This document shows, piece by piece, positions 9,720 to 19,088 of a DNA stretch of 64,000 nucleotides (position 1 is its first letter; the number at the start of each line of letters is the position of its first letter). This DNA comes from Alkalimonas mucilaginosa. GTDB lineage: Bacteria; Pseudomonadota; Gammaproteobacteria; Enterobacterales; Alteromonadaceae. The notes below the pieces were generated by a model. It did not search any database. It had not been told where the DNA came from and saw only the letters and a program-made list of their open reading frames with translations. The translations under genes were made by a program, and so were the position numbers. The stretch covers positions 21,264 through 85,263 of the forward strand of contig NZ_JAUGZK010000016.1 of the NCBI RefSeq assembly GCF_036327005.1. Reading direction: 5' to 3'.

Positions 9720-12700
9720 ATGGATACACAAAAAGGGATTATTGCCTGGTTCGCCCGCAACAGTGTAGCAGCCAACCTGCTGATGGTGGTGCTGATTATT
9801 GCAGGCGCTGCTTCTTTGATGACCATCAAGAAACAAATCTTTCCTGAAATTGCGCTGGATGAAGTGACCATCCGGGTGCCTTACCTGGGCGCTGCGCCGC
9901 AGGAAGTGGAAAGTGCGGTCATTGATAAGATTGAAGAGCGACTGCGTTCGATCAATGGTATCAAGCGTATTCGCTCTACCGCAGTGGAAGGCTTGGGCAC
10001 GGTACGGGCCGAGATTTCATCCAGTTACGACATTATGGAAGTCATGGACGAAATCAAAACTCAGGTGGCTGCTATTGCTACCTTCCCGGAGCAGGCTGAA
10101 CGCCCTGTGGTGTATCGGCAGCGGTTTCAAAGTACAGTGATCTGGCTCTCGCTCTACGGCAATGCCGACGAGCGCAGTATGAAAGAGCTGGCCAAGCACA
10201 TTCGTGATGACTTAAAAAAACGTTACAGCATCAGCCAGGTTGAGGTGGTTGGAGCCCGCGACTATGAAATCTCCATCGAGTTATCCGAATCGGTGCTGCG
10301 GGAGTATCAACTGACGTTTGAGCAGGTGGTACAGGCCATTCGCGCCAGCTCGGTCGATATTCCCGGTGGCTCCATTCGCTCTGATTCGGGCAATATTTTA
10401 TTGCGCACCAAAGGCCAGGCGTACCGTGGCCATGAGTTTGCCGATATCATCCTGCTGCGTTTTAACGACGGTACCCGGCTCAGGCTGGGCGATATTGCGT
10501 ACATCAATGATGGTTTTATCGAGCGCGATGGTGAAGCTACCTTCGATGGTATGCCCTCCATCTCCATCCGGGTGGATGCTGTCGGTGATGATAACAGCCT
10601 GCAAATCTCGCAAAACGTGAAGCGTTATGTCGAAGAGCAGCGCGAGATGCTACCTGCGGGAATTTATCTGGATCATTGGGGCGACAGCAGTTACTACCTG
10701 CAGGGGCGCATCGAGCTGATGACCAGCAATCTGCTGTACGGTGTCCTGCTGGTGCTGCTGGCGCTCACTTTGTTTCTGGAGTTTCGGATTGCCTTCTGGG
10801 TCATGGTCGGGATCCCGGTTTGTTTTCTTGGTGCCCTTGCATTGATGCCGTTGCCGATGTTCGGTGTTTCCATCAACATGATTAGTCTGTTTGGCTTCAT
10901 ACTGGTGCTGGGTATCGTGGTGGACGATGCCATCATTATTGGTGAGAGTGCTTTTAGCGAAATCGAGAAAAAAGGCAAGTCGATGGACTCGGTGATCGCC
11001 GGAGCCAAGAAAGTGGCCATGCCAGCTACTTTTGGGGTACTGACGACCATTGCTGCTTTTTTACCCATGCTGATGGTTGGCGGCTCAATGGGGCCGATTT
11101 GGGAGTCGATTGCCTGGGTGGTTATTTTGTGTCTGGCTTTTTCCATCGTGGAATCCAAACTGATTTTGCCTACCCACATTGCCCATATCGATACCAAACC
11201 CTGGGATCCGGACCGGCATGGTTTGTTTTACGCCACAGGTCGTGGTGCCAGCAATTTTTTACGTGGGATCCGTCAATGGGTCGCCGATAAGCTGCAGCAT
11301 GTTATCCACCAACACTACCGGCCTTTTATCAGTCGCTGCATAGAGTTTCGCTATCTGACCCTGGTTAGCTTTTTTTCACTGATGCTGCTGATGATAGGCT
11401 TGCTGGGTGGTGGTTTTGTCCGTTGGGTGTTTTTCCCGGATATCCCAAGTGACTTTATTCAGGCCAGTATCTTGATGGAAGAGGGCTCGTCAAGCCAGCA
11501 AACCCAGCAAGCCCTGGATGAAATGGAAGCCGCATTAATGCGCGCCAATGAGCGGCTGAAATCCGAATACAATGCCGATGTGATTCAGCACCGGCTGGTC
11601 TTTTTGAACAGTGATACCCGTGGACAGATGGTACTGGAGCTGGAGAAAAGCGAAGGCCGCGAAATTGATGGCTTTGAAATTGCCCGCATTTGGCGTGAAG
11701 AAATGCCAGAGATCGCCGGCATGCGTTCATTTAATATCAATGCCTCTACCGGCGCTGGTGGAGGTGGTGCTGATATAGCACTGCAAATTCGCGGCGATAA
11801 TTTGCAGATGCTCGAAGCCGCTGCCGAAGAGCTAAAACGGGCATTGGAGCAATACGAAGGGGTGTACGATATTCAGGACAACCTGAGTGGCGGCAATGAT
11901 GAGGTAGTGCTGAGTTTAAAACCGGAAGCGGATTTATTGGGGCTGACATTATCGGATCTGGCGCGCCAGGTGCGGTATGGCTTCTATGGCGCCGAAGCGC
12001 AGCGGGTGCAGCGCGATGGCGAAGAAGTGAAAGTGATGGTGCGTTACCCGAAAGACGAACGCAACTCATTGGGCAATTTAGAGCAGATGCGCATCCGCAC
12101 AGCCGATGGTGGTGAGGTGCCTTTTAGTATGGTTGCCAGCTATCAGTTGCAGCCAGCCTTTAATGCCATTAATCGGGTCAATGGCGAGCGGGCGGTGACC
12201 ATTACTGCAGCAGCGGATAAAGATCGCATCGAGCCGGGCCGGGTGGTGCGGGAAGTGCGGCAAGGCATAATGAAAGAACTGCCACAGCGTTACCCTGGCG
12301 TTACCACGGCGCTGGAAGGTAGCAGCCAGGATGAAATGGATGCGCAGCGCGATATGCTAAAAGCCGCCGTGCTGGCGCTGTTTCTTATCTATGCCTTAAT
12401 GGCCATTCCGCTGAAATCCTACAGCCAGCCGCTGATTATTATGAGCGTGATCCCCTTTGGCCTGATTGGTGCTGTGGTTGGCCATATGGTACTGGGACTT
12501 AGCATGAGCATTATGTCGGTGTTTGGTCTGATTGCGCTGGCCGGTGTGGTGGTGAACGACAGTTTGATTATGGTGGATTTTGTCAATAAAGCCAGAGCGG
12601 CCGGGCACAGCATTCGTCAGGCAGTGGAGGAAGCGGGTACCATGCGTTTTCGCGCTATTGTCCTCACCTCCATGACTACCTTCTTGGGCTTAACGCCCAT

Positions 12701-12890
12701 CGTGCTGGAGCGCAGCTTGCAGGCACAAATCGTGGTGCCGATGGCAGTATCGCTGGCCTTTGGTATTTTGTTTGCCACCGTGATCACCTTGATCCTGATC
12801 CCAGCGCTTTATGTGATTCTGGAAGACTTTAAGAATTTGTTTCGCAGCAAGGAGCAAAAAATCGATACCCAGCTTAGGGAGATTAGCTGA
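9720..12890 (+). CDS. RND efflux pump, AcrB/HAE1-like permease
   Basis: Inner-membrane proton-driven exporter of 1056 residues, the full family length. It starts with the typical cytoplasmic tip and TM1 (IIAWFARNSVAANLLMVVL), has the duplicated 6+6 helix layout with large periplasmic loops, and TM4 carries the proton-relay acids in LGIVVDDAIIIGES. The substrate cannot be read from sequence; it groups with the HAE1-type pumps that use a single adaptor. It is co-transcribed with the adaptor (2-bp spacing) and ends before a strong bidirectional terminator. Confidence 0.93.
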   Translation: MDTQKGIIAWFARNSVAANLLMVVLIIAGAASLMTIKKQIFPEIALDEVTIRVPYLGAAPQEVESAVIDKIEERLRSINGIKRIRSTAVEGLGTVRAEISSSYDIMEVMDEIKTQVAAIATFPEQAERPVVYRQRFQSTVIWLSLYGNADERSMKELAKHIRDDLKKRYSISQVEVVGARDYEISIELSESVLREYQLTFEQVVQAIRASSVDIPGGSIRSDSGNILLRTKGQAYRGHEFADIILLRFNDGTRLRLGDIAYINDGFIERDGEATFDGMPSISIRVDAVGDDNSLQISQNVKRYVEEQREMLPAGIYLDHWGDSSYYLQGRIELMTSNLLYGVLLVLLALTLFLEFRIAFWVMVGIPVCFLGALALMPLPMFGVSINMISLFGFILVLGIVVDDAIIIGESAFSEIEKKGKSMDSVIAGAKKVAMPATFGVLTTIAAFLPMLMVGGSMGPIWESIAWVVILCLAFSIVESKLILPTHIAHIDTKPWDPDRHGLFYATGRGASNFLRGIRQWVADKLQHVIHQHYRPFISRCIEFRYLTLVSFFSLMLLMIGLLGGGFVRWVFFPDIPSDFIQASILMEEGSSSQQTQQALDEMEAALMRANERLKSEYNADVIQHRLVFLNSDTRGQMVLELEKSEGREIDGFEIARIWREEMPEIAGMRSFNINASTGAGGGGADIALQIRGDNLQMLEAAAEELKRALEQYEGVYDIQDNLSGGNDEVVLSLKPEADLLGLTLSDLARQVRYGFYGAEAQRVQRDGEEVKVMVRYPKDERNSLGNLEQMRIRTADGGEVPFSMVASYQLQPAFNAINRVNGERAVTITAAADKDRIEPGRVVREVRQGIMKELPQRYPGVTTALEGSSQDEMDAQRDMLKAAVLALFLIYALMAIPLKSYSQPLIIMSVIPFGLIGAVVGHMVLGLSMSIMSVFGLIALAGVVVNDSLIMVDFVNKARAAGHSIRQAVEEAGTMRFRAIVLTSMTTFLGLTPIVLERSLQAQIVVPMAVSLAFGILFATVITLILIPALYVILEDFKNLFRSKEQKIDTQLREIS

Positions 12891-12904
12891 GTAGAGGTAG
12901 TAAA

Positions 12905-12930
12905 AAAAGCCCCAGAACTCAGGGGCTTTT
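12905..12930. terminator. Bidirectional rho-independent terminator
   Basis: AAAAGCCCC (12905-12913) and GGGGCTTTT (12922-12930) form a perfect 9-bp stem with an 8-base loop between two convergent genes (RND pump and sdaA). A-tract on one side and T-tract on the other let it work in both directions. Confidence 0.9.
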
Positions 12931-12933
12931 GCA

Positions 12934-14313
12934 TTAACACTCAATAATGTTTACGGCCAGACCACCGCGTGAGGTTTCTTTGTACTTGGTTTGCATGTCT
13001 TTGCCGGTGTCCCACATGGTTTTAATCACTTTATCCAGTGACACCTTGTGATCACCACTGCCCCGCAGTGCCAGTCGTGATGCATTGATGGCTTTGACGG
13101 CTCCCATGGCATTGCGCTCGATGCAGGGCACCTGCACCAGGCCACCGACCGGATCGCAGGTCAGGCCTAAATTGTGTTCCATGCCAATTTCTGCTGCATT
13201 TTCTACATGGCTGGCTGAGCCACCAAGAATTTCCGTTAAAGCACCGGCGGCCATCGAGCAAGCGACGCCCACCTCCCCCTGGCAACCGACTTCGGCACCA
13301 GAAATGGACGCATTCTTTTTGTACAAAATGCCGATTGCGGCAGCCGTTAACAGATAACGCATGGCAATATCGGGTGTTACTGGTTGAATAAACTTGTCGT
13401 AGTACATCAGTACTGCAGGGATAATACCGGCAGCGCCATTGGTGGGAGCGGTGACTACCCGGCCACCGGCGGCATTTTCTTCATTGACTGCCAGCGCAAA
13501 GAGGTTCACCCAATCCATCACCTGCAAGGGATCTGAGCTTTTTTCTACACTAAGGCGTCGATACAACGAAGGAGCCCGCCGCTTTACTTTCAGACCACCA
13601 GGTAAAACCCCTTCAGTGCGAATGCCCCGATCGATGCAATCATGCATGGCCTGCCAGATATGAAACAGCTCGTCTTTTATTTGATTGGGCTTACGCAGTA
13701 CTTTCTCGTTCTCCAGCATCAAACTGGAAATCGATAGGCCATGTTCTTTGCAAAGGGCCAACAGTTCTGTAGCGCTTTCAAACGGGTAGGGCGGCGGGTT
13801 ATCAGCGGCAAACTGACTGGCGGCTTCTTTTTCTTTGGCAAAATCTTCTGCTTTAACAATAAAGCCCCCACCAATGGAAAAATACACTTCACGCAGCAGC
13901 TCGGTTTCTCCGTCCCAGGCTACCAACTCCATACCATTGGAGTGTTCTTTCAAGGTTTTGCGCCGATGAAAAGTAATGGCACCTTCACGTGGAAACTTCA
14001 CCGGCTGTTGTTGTGCCAGTTGCAGCTTTTGTTCAGTGTGTACCTGATGCAGTAACTCCGGGATCAGATCCGGGTCTATGCTTTCTGGCAGGTAGCCACT
14101 TAGCCCCAGAATCACGGCTTTACCGGTACCATGGCCAATACCAGTCTGCCCAAGAGAGCCATACAGCTCTACTTTTATCCGGCTGACGGATCCAAGTGTG
14201 CCCAACTGCTTCAGCTGTTCGGTAAATTGGTGGGCTGCCCGCATCGGCCCAACGGTATGCGAACTGGAGGGGCCAATGCCGATGCTAAACATATCAAAAG
14301 CGCTGATAATCAT
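12934..14313 (-). CDS. sdaA: L-serine ammonia-lyase (Fe-S L-serine dehydratase)
   Basis: Converts L-serine to pyruvate and ammonia using a [4Fe-4S] cluster. The 459-residue single-chain form has the N-terminal domain with GIGPSSSHTVGPMRAA and the C-terminal catalytic domain with cluster cysteines in EVGCQGEVGVACSMAAG and TCDPVGGLVQVPC, plus APTNGAAGIIPAVL. Length and motifs match the SdaA/SdaB family; choosing between those two names is not possible from sequence alone. It lies 200 bp downstream of the M19 peptidase gene on the same strand. Confidence 0.95.
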   Translation of the reverse strand: MIISAFDMFSIGIGPSSSHTVGPMRAAHQFTEQLKQLGTLGSVSRIKVELYGSLGQTGIGHGTGKAVILGLSGYLPESIDPDLIPELLHQVHTEQKLQLAQQQPVKFPREGAITFHRRKTLKEHSNGMELVAWDGETELLREVYFSIGGGFIVKAEDFAKEKEAASQFAADNPPPYPFESATELLALCKEHGLSISSLMLENEKVLRKPNQIKDELFHIWQAMHDCIDRGIRTEGVLPGGLKVKRRAPSLYRRLSVEKSSDPLQVMDWVNLFALAVNEENAAGGRVVTAPTNGAAGIIPAVLMYYDKFIQPVTPDIAMRYLLTAAAIGILYKKNASISGAEVGCQGEVGVACSMAAGALTEILGGSASHVENAAEIGMEHNLGLTCDPVGGLVQVPCIERNAMGAVKAINASRLALRGSGDHKVSLDKVIKTMWDTGKDMQTKYKETSRGGLAVNIIEC

Positions 14314-14517
14314 AAGTAAAACAAAACAACCTGAAGAAACATCCTGTGATTGTATACCAAAGGTAGTCAGCCGGTAAGTCCCGTTGTAACTGGTCAGGTC
14401 TGGTTACAACCTCCAGCCCTTGTCAGTGCTGCTTGCAGAGATTTACATGAAATTTTCTAAGGGAAATGACTGCCGCCCAGCCCGCGCTGACACGGCAGTT
14501 GGTAGATAGGGACGCTG

Positions 14518-15738
14518 CTAGTGCTTGGCTGCTGCCTCGACCGCGCGCATGACACGCAGGACGTTACCCGACCAGAGCGCACGGATGTCATCTTCCGTAT
14601 AGCCCCGACGCATCAACTCCCAGGTCACATTGATGGTTTCAGTGGCATCGTCCCAGCCTTCTACGCCGCCGCCGCCGTCAAAATCGGATACAATGCCAAC
14701 ATGCTCAATGCCAATGCGATTGACCGCATAGTCAATGTGATCAACAAATTGGGCTAAGGTCACATCCTGGTAGGTACGGCGCAGCTCGGCCAGGCCATCC
14801 ATATAGGCTTTGACTTCTGCATCGCTGGCACCGCCCCAACCGGCCGACAAGTACTGCTGGCGCAGTTCATCCTGGCCACGCTGAATGCGGGGATCCACGT
14901 TGGCTACGTAGCTACGAAAGGCCACCATCTGAGCGACACCGCCATTGGCTTTAATGGCATCCAGCTGCTCATCATCCAGATTCCGCAGGTTGGGGTGCAC
15001 GCCGGAAACACCGGAGTGTGAGGCAATCACTGGCGCGCGCGACAGGGCGATGGCCTCCAGTGAGCTGCGCTTACCAACGTGCGAAATATCGACCATAATG
15101 CCGTAATCGTTCAGCTTTTTAACCAGCTCACGGCCCAAATCGGTTAAGCCCTGATCGGGTTTATCACCCTGATCCAACCGCGGATTGGAGCTGCCACCAA
15201 ATTGATTATTGCCCATATGGGTAATGCCGACATAGCGTACACCGCGCTCAGCCCAAAGCGGAATTTCATCGACGCTGGTGCCAAGCGGATAGGCGTTTTC
15301 CATGCCAATCAAGGCCACCAGCTTACCTTGCGCATGCAAGGCTTCTACCTCATCGGCAGTGCGGGCCAGACCAATTTGATCGCGGTAAGCCCTGGTCATG
15401 CGTTTAATGGCCTGATAGCTCTCCTCAGCACGGGCTCTGGCAGTAGTATAGCCTTGCTCCGTCATCGAGCCCTGACCCACATAAACAATGAAAAAAGCGG
15501 CATCCAGGCCACCGGCACGCATTTTGGGCAAATCGACCTGGGCTCTTGTCATCACGCCCGGATCCATTTGATACGTAGCGTAACCACGGGCGATATCGAC
15601 ATGGGTATCCAGCGTGATCACGCGGGAGTGCAGCTCCCAGGCCTCACGCTCGCTGACATCGCGCGGCTGGCGCTCGGCCAGGGCTGAGCCCATTAGCAGC
15701 AAGGTACTGGCTGCTAAGGCGCTGAAAAGTTTTGACAT
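14518..15738 (-). CDS. Membrane dipeptidase (peptidase M19), exported
   Basis: Zinc-dependent dipeptidase of the renal-dipeptidase family, 406 residues, with signal peptide MSKLFSALAASTLLLMGSALA. Metal ligands are recognisable: HVD in TLDTHVDIARG, Glu in IGMENAYPLG, His in VDISHVGK and IASHSGVSG, and Asp in GIVSDFDGGGG. It should act in the periplasm on dipeptides. It stands alone, with a promoter region of about 100 bp upstream. Sequence is intact. Confidence 0.93.
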   Translation of the reverse strand: MSKLFSALAASTLLLMGSALAERQPRDVSEREAWELHSRVITLDTHVDIARGYATYQMDPGVMTRAQVDLPKMRAGGLDAAFFIVYVGQGSMTEQGYTTARARAEESYQAIKRMTRAYRDQIGLARTADEVEALHAQGKLVALIGMENAYPLGTSVDEIPLWAERGVRYVGITHMGNNQFGGSSNPRLDQGDKPDQGLTDLGRELVKKLNDYGIMVDISHVGKRSSLEAIALSRAPVIASHSGVSGVHPNLRNLDDEQLDAIKANGGVAQMVAFRSYVANVDPRIQRGQDELRQQYLSAGWGGASDAEVKAYMDGLAELRRTYQDVTLAQFVDHIDYAVNRIGIEHVGIVSDFDGGGGVEGWDDATETINVTWELMRRGYTEDDIRALWSGNVLRVMRAVEAAAKH

Positions 15739-15844
15739 AGAATGCTCCTGTTCCTGAAGTATTTTTTAGTATAAGTTCGCCAACAGGATAACGATCCTGA
15801 GCCGAAAGTACCATCCTATTTGTCCTTAGAAACAGGGCATTAAG

Positions 15845-16321
15845 CTAGTGATTCATTTGCCGGGCAGCGAAAGTTACCGCCAAAATGACAAAGCCAACAG
15901 CCAAACCAAAGTAGAGAGTTTCTAAAGTGGCACCAATTTCCACCGCCTGCTCCAGAAACAGGATCACCAGTATCACCGATGCTACCTGCATCAGAGTGAT
16001 TTTCAGATCATGAAAATTTTTAATATCCAATGCTTTCAGCAAGCCTTTGTCTTTGCTCTCTTCTTTGGTTAAAAATAGCCGGTACAGCGCTGACGCGATG
16101 ATTTGAAACGTCAGGGCGATTAGCAAGGTATCCAGTACTTTTAGTAACTTTACCGCCAATCGTTTTCCTTCGTCCGCTTTCACCGGAATGGCCAGCACGG
16201 TATCGACAATAATGCCATAGACAATGGACACACTGGCGGCATAGAGCAGGCAAGCCGAAGCCGCGCAGACGATAATGGTCAGAATCACCAGAATGCGACT
16301 GCTTTGCAGTAATTTTTCCAT
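15845..16321 (-). CDS. yqhA: YqhA family (UPF0114) membrane protein
   Basis: A 158-residue integral membrane protein with three to four hydrophobic helices (ILVILTIIVCAASACLLYAA, LIALTFQIIASALYRLFL, VASVILVILFLEQAVEIGA and a C-terminal helix). The order of helices and the conserved KALDIKNFHDLKITLMQVASV segment are those of UPF0114/YqhA. The biochemical role of the family is not established. The gene has its own upstream region and stands alone. Confidence 0.85.
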   Translation of the reverse strand: MEKLLQSSRILVILTIIVCAASACLLYAASVSIVYGIIVDTVLAIPVKADEGKRLAVKLLKVLDTLLIALTFQIIASALYRLFLTKEESKDKGLLKALDIKNFHDLKITLMQVASVILVILFLEQAVEIGATLETLYFGLAVGFVILAVTFAARQMNH

Positions 16322-16435
16322 GCTGTTTCCTCAGGTAAAAGGTGGATAAGCTGCCAGATTTGAACCTGCTACAGCAACTTGGTTCCTTGTACAGCTCGAT
16401 CGCTGTTTTGGTTTGTCGGGCTTAGCTATGACAGG

Positions 16436-17014
16436 CTAAGGTTTGCCAAGCTGCTGCTTTAACCGATGCAAGATGGCTGCGGTAGCGCCCCATATCAGTT
16501 GCTGGCGCCAGTGCAAAAAATACACCGGGTACTGTCGGCCCTGATGCTGCCAGTCCCATTGCTGCCAGCGCTCTTCTTGCCATAACTCTGCCAAAGGTGC
16601 ATGAAAGATATCGGCTACTTCATCCAGTTGCAATTGCCAGCGGGGTGGGGCGTGCACCAGCCCCAGCCAGGGTTCTATCACAAAGCCGGTGCTGGTGGCT
16701 TGCGGCGGTAGCTGGCCCACAATGGCGACATCAGCAGGTGATAGTCCCACTTCTTCTTCTGCTTCTCGCAGCGCCGCCATTTTACTGCTTTCACCGCTTT
16801 CAATACGGCCACCGGGGAAACTGATTTGGCCGGGGTGATGCTTTAAATGCACGGCCCGTTTGGTCAGCACCAATTCCAAACCCTGAGGGCCTTGCAAAAA
16901 CGGCAGCAGCACCGCAGCGCGTTGTGCTCCGCTCTGGTTTTGCAAGGTTCGCGCCGCTGTTGGCGGCAACTGGGTGTTAAAGCGGGCTAGCAGCCAGTTG
17001 GGTGAATAACTCAT
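16436..17014 (-). CDS. Nudix hydrolase, coenzyme A diphosphatase type
   Basis: A 192-residue Nudix enzyme. The Nudix box GX5EX7REUXEEXGU is complete, starting at residue 69 (GRIESGES, then ALREAEEEVGL). The preceding TKRAVHLKHHPGQISFPGG is the UPF0035 signature of CoA pyrophosphatases (YeaB/NudL), so it probably hydrolyses CoA or its derivatives. Length matches NudL. The gene is GC-richer than the two minus-strand genes that flank its 5' side. Confidence 0.9.
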   Translation of the reverse strand: MSYSPNWLLARFNTQLPPTAARTLQNQSGAQRAAVLLPFLQGPQGLELVLTKRAVHLKHHPGQISFPGGRIESGESSKMAALREAEEEVGLSPADVAIVGQLPPQATSTGFVIEPWLGLVHAPPRWQLQLDEVADIFHAPLAELWQEERWQQWDWQHQGRQYPVYFLHWRQQLIWGATAAILHRLKQQLGKP

Positions 17015-17058
17015 GATGGTTCTTTACTGTTACTAGCTGGTTTTTCTCTCATTAAGTG

Positions 17059-17634
17059 TTACTTCTCTTCGGTTTGCTCTCTTAATCTCGATAATGTAGA
17101 TGAATATTTCTTGTACTCAATGTACCAGCCATTGGCGAGAGGTTTTGTAAAGTGGGAGTTCTCTAAGGTATCTGGATCCCCTTTAAAAAAAATTTCATCG
17201 TTATACTCTGTTAATTGTGCAGGATTGTAACTATAACTGATACTTGCTCCTTTGCCGGCAAAGCCTATTCCCCAGATGGGAAGATAAATTGAGCAGTCGG
17301 TATTATCATGTTGTTGCAATGTCATCCCGCTAAACTTAATCAACAGTAAGCTTTTATCCAGTTCTTCGAGCTGGGATTGAAAGTTTGGATCTTGCTTAAC
17401 CTGCTCGAGGCGTTGCTGTAAGTAGGGATCTTGCTCCATCGATGTTTGGATAAAATAGCGAAAATAAGGTGTCTCTAACTCATGTATGATGGCGCATGCT
17501 ATCTCCGTTAAGTCATCAAACTGCGCTTGATGCTGATAAAAACGAGCTTCCAATTCACCAATTTCTGGTCGCTTATTACAGGCAGCAAGCACAAGCACTG
17601 AGCAAATAAAGATAAGTTTAAGTTGAAGTTTCAT
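17059..17634 (-). CDS. Predicted lipoprotein, candidate immunity protein for the adjacent toxin
   Basis: I do not recognise the family. The 191-residue protein has a lipoprotein signal peptide (MKLQLKLIFICSVLVLAAC, lipobox LAAC) followed by a helix-rich acidic middle (FYQHQAQFDDLTEIACAII) and a C-terminal beta-like part. Four cysteines beyond or at the lipid site are not paired in an obvious motif. It lies 78 bp downstream of a secreted protein with a probable toxin domain, on the same strand, and shares its AT-rich look. Position and periplasmic destination suggest an immunity lipoprotein; this is inference only. Confidence 0.6.
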   Translation of the reverse strand: MKLQLKLIFICSVLVLAACNKRPEIGELEARFYQHQAQFDDLTEIACAIIHELETPYFRYFIQTSMEQDPYLQQRLEQVKQDPNFQSQLEELDKSLLLIKFSGMTLQQHDNTDCSIYLPIWGIGFAGKGASISYSYNPAQLTEYNDEIFFKGDPDTLENSHFTKPLANGWYIEYKKYSSTLSRLREQTEEK

Positions 17635-17712
17635 TGCGAGTTCCGTACCAGACCAGTTGATGCTTGCAGTAACCCAAGAAGTAATCCTGTGTGATACGTT
17701 TGTTGTGAGATA

Positions 17713-19026
17713 CTACCATGGCATCATCCAAAACCGACAGTTTGTTTCCAAATAGAACATGCCATTACTTAAACCGGAAGGAAAGTGCCAGAGCTCACAA
17801 CTGGACCATAGTGTGCCGCCACCTCCTATGCCTGAACTATCACTGCCCTCACTACCTCCACCAGTACCTGGTGTCGAAAGTTGGCTCAAGGTTCTATCAT
17901 CAATACACGATAATGTTTTTGAATCTGAAGGGTTTTGACTATGTATATCACGGGCATAACGATAACCACGCATCACCATTTCAGGATCACCCGTTTCATC
18001 ACCTGTATTGGTTATAAAATTGTATATGCCTTGTGTTGCACTACTCCATGTTATGCCATTCCCATTCTGAATAGCTTGATAAGCCGCAGAGAATCGCTGA
18101 GTGTCAGATCCGCTAAATCCCTGTACTTGCATAACAGCACCGTATAAAAAATTGCCAAAATCATCATTGCCAGCCCATGGGCTTAGACTGTCTTTTACAT
18201 CATAAATTGCACCCATAGAAAAAACTTGTAGATTTCTTTGCATTATCACCATTAGCCGAAGGTTGGCATTTGAGGTTGCAGTATTTATTTTTGTTAACCA
18301 TGCCTTCTCATCGCGAAGGATTTTATTCAAATTCAGCTGTCTGCCTGAACCATCGCGTGCATAAGGTGCTGGTGTAGGTGGCCTGTTGTTAGCATTGCAT
18401 TGTGGACCGCTGAGAGCCACTATATCTCCTATTAAAACTGCATTGGATGATGAAGTAACAACAGGAGCACGAAGTGGGTCAGTACAGATAAAAATGCCTC
18501 CTATATAATCACATTCTCCTCTAGGAGGCGGAGCCGGAGGTGTTGGCTGTGAAGAAGCTATAGGCTTTGCATTCATAACAACCGATATAATGCTAAACCC
18601 CTGAATTTCCCGGTTGTTGATGATGTTAAAGGTATAATCGTAATTAGCCCCATTCTGTGCCTTTTTAAGCCGTAAAGTGGCGCGATCATGACTTTGAAGG
18701 TTGATTTTGGTCATATCAAAGTCGGCGTAAATATTCTTGTTGTACACTGTACTGCCATTGGTCAGCTGCCAACGGGCATCATACCCCACCAAGGCCGGGC
18801 TATTCATGCCTGGGTAGGATTTATCCACCATAAAGTAGGTTTCACTGGGGTGCAGATCCCGCAAAGTAATGCAAATTTCGCCATTACTGCTGGCGGCTGT
18901 CGATAAGGTTACTTCACTGTTTTCTCTTAGTTCCACGCAGGATGCATTAGCAGATCCTATGCTTAAAGCAGCTAAACTCACCCAGATGAAGTGTTGCCAT
19001 TTTCGACACATCAAGCCATGTAACAT
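17713..19026 (-). CDS. Secreted protein with probable polymorphic toxin type 44 domain
   Basis: A 437-residue protein with a Sec signal peptide (about residues 10-29, ending NAS). The N-terminal 150 residues look like a beta domain; a Pro-rich linker (SQPTPPAPPPRGEC) and a loop with CDYIGGIFIC follow. Residues about 230-380 resemble the type 44 polymorphic toxin domain (predicted nuclease): GAIYDVKDSL, DDFGNFLYGAVMQVQGF, a Gln/Gly stretch, then GDETGDPEMVMRGYRYA. A Gly/Ser-rich tail and a Cys/Trp-rich end complete it. It is AT-richer than pabB upstream. The toxin call rests on remembered family motifs and needs a profile search; the secreted nature is clear. Confidence 0.6.
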   Translation of the reverse strand: MLHGLMCRKWQHFIWVSLAALSIGSANASCVELRENSEVTLSTAASSNGEICITLRDLHPSETYFMVDKSYPGMNSPALVGYDARWQLTNGSTVYNKNIYADFDMTKINLQSHDRATLRLKKAQNGANYDYTFNIINNREIQGFSIISVVMNAKPIASSQPTPPAPPPRGECDYIGGIFICTDPLRAPVVTSSSNAVLIGDIVALSGPQCNANNRPPTPAPYARDGSGRQLNLNKILRDEKAWLTKINTATSNANLRLMVIMQRNLQVFSMGAIYDVKDSLSPWAGNDDFGNFLYGAVMQVQGFSGSDTQRFSAAYQAIQNGNGITWSSATQGIYNFITNTGDETGDPEMVMRGYRYARDIHSQNPSDSKTLSCIDDRTLSQLSTPGTGGGSEGSDSSGIGGGGTLWSSCELWHFPSGLSNGMFYLETNCRFWMMPW

Positions 19027-19068
19027 TGTTGATTCCTATATCAACTTATCGGAATCATTCTTTTATCA

Positions 19069-19078
19069 CCCCCCCCCC
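19069..19078. repeat. Homopolymeric C/G tract upstream of toxin gene
   Basis: Ten consecutive C on the plus strand, i.e. ten G reading toward the toxin gene, located 43 bp before its start codon and just after the pabB stop. Such tracts are prone to slipped-strand mispairing and could alter promoter or leader spacing. Confidence 0.75.
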
Positions 19079-19088
19079 TTTAATTGTG

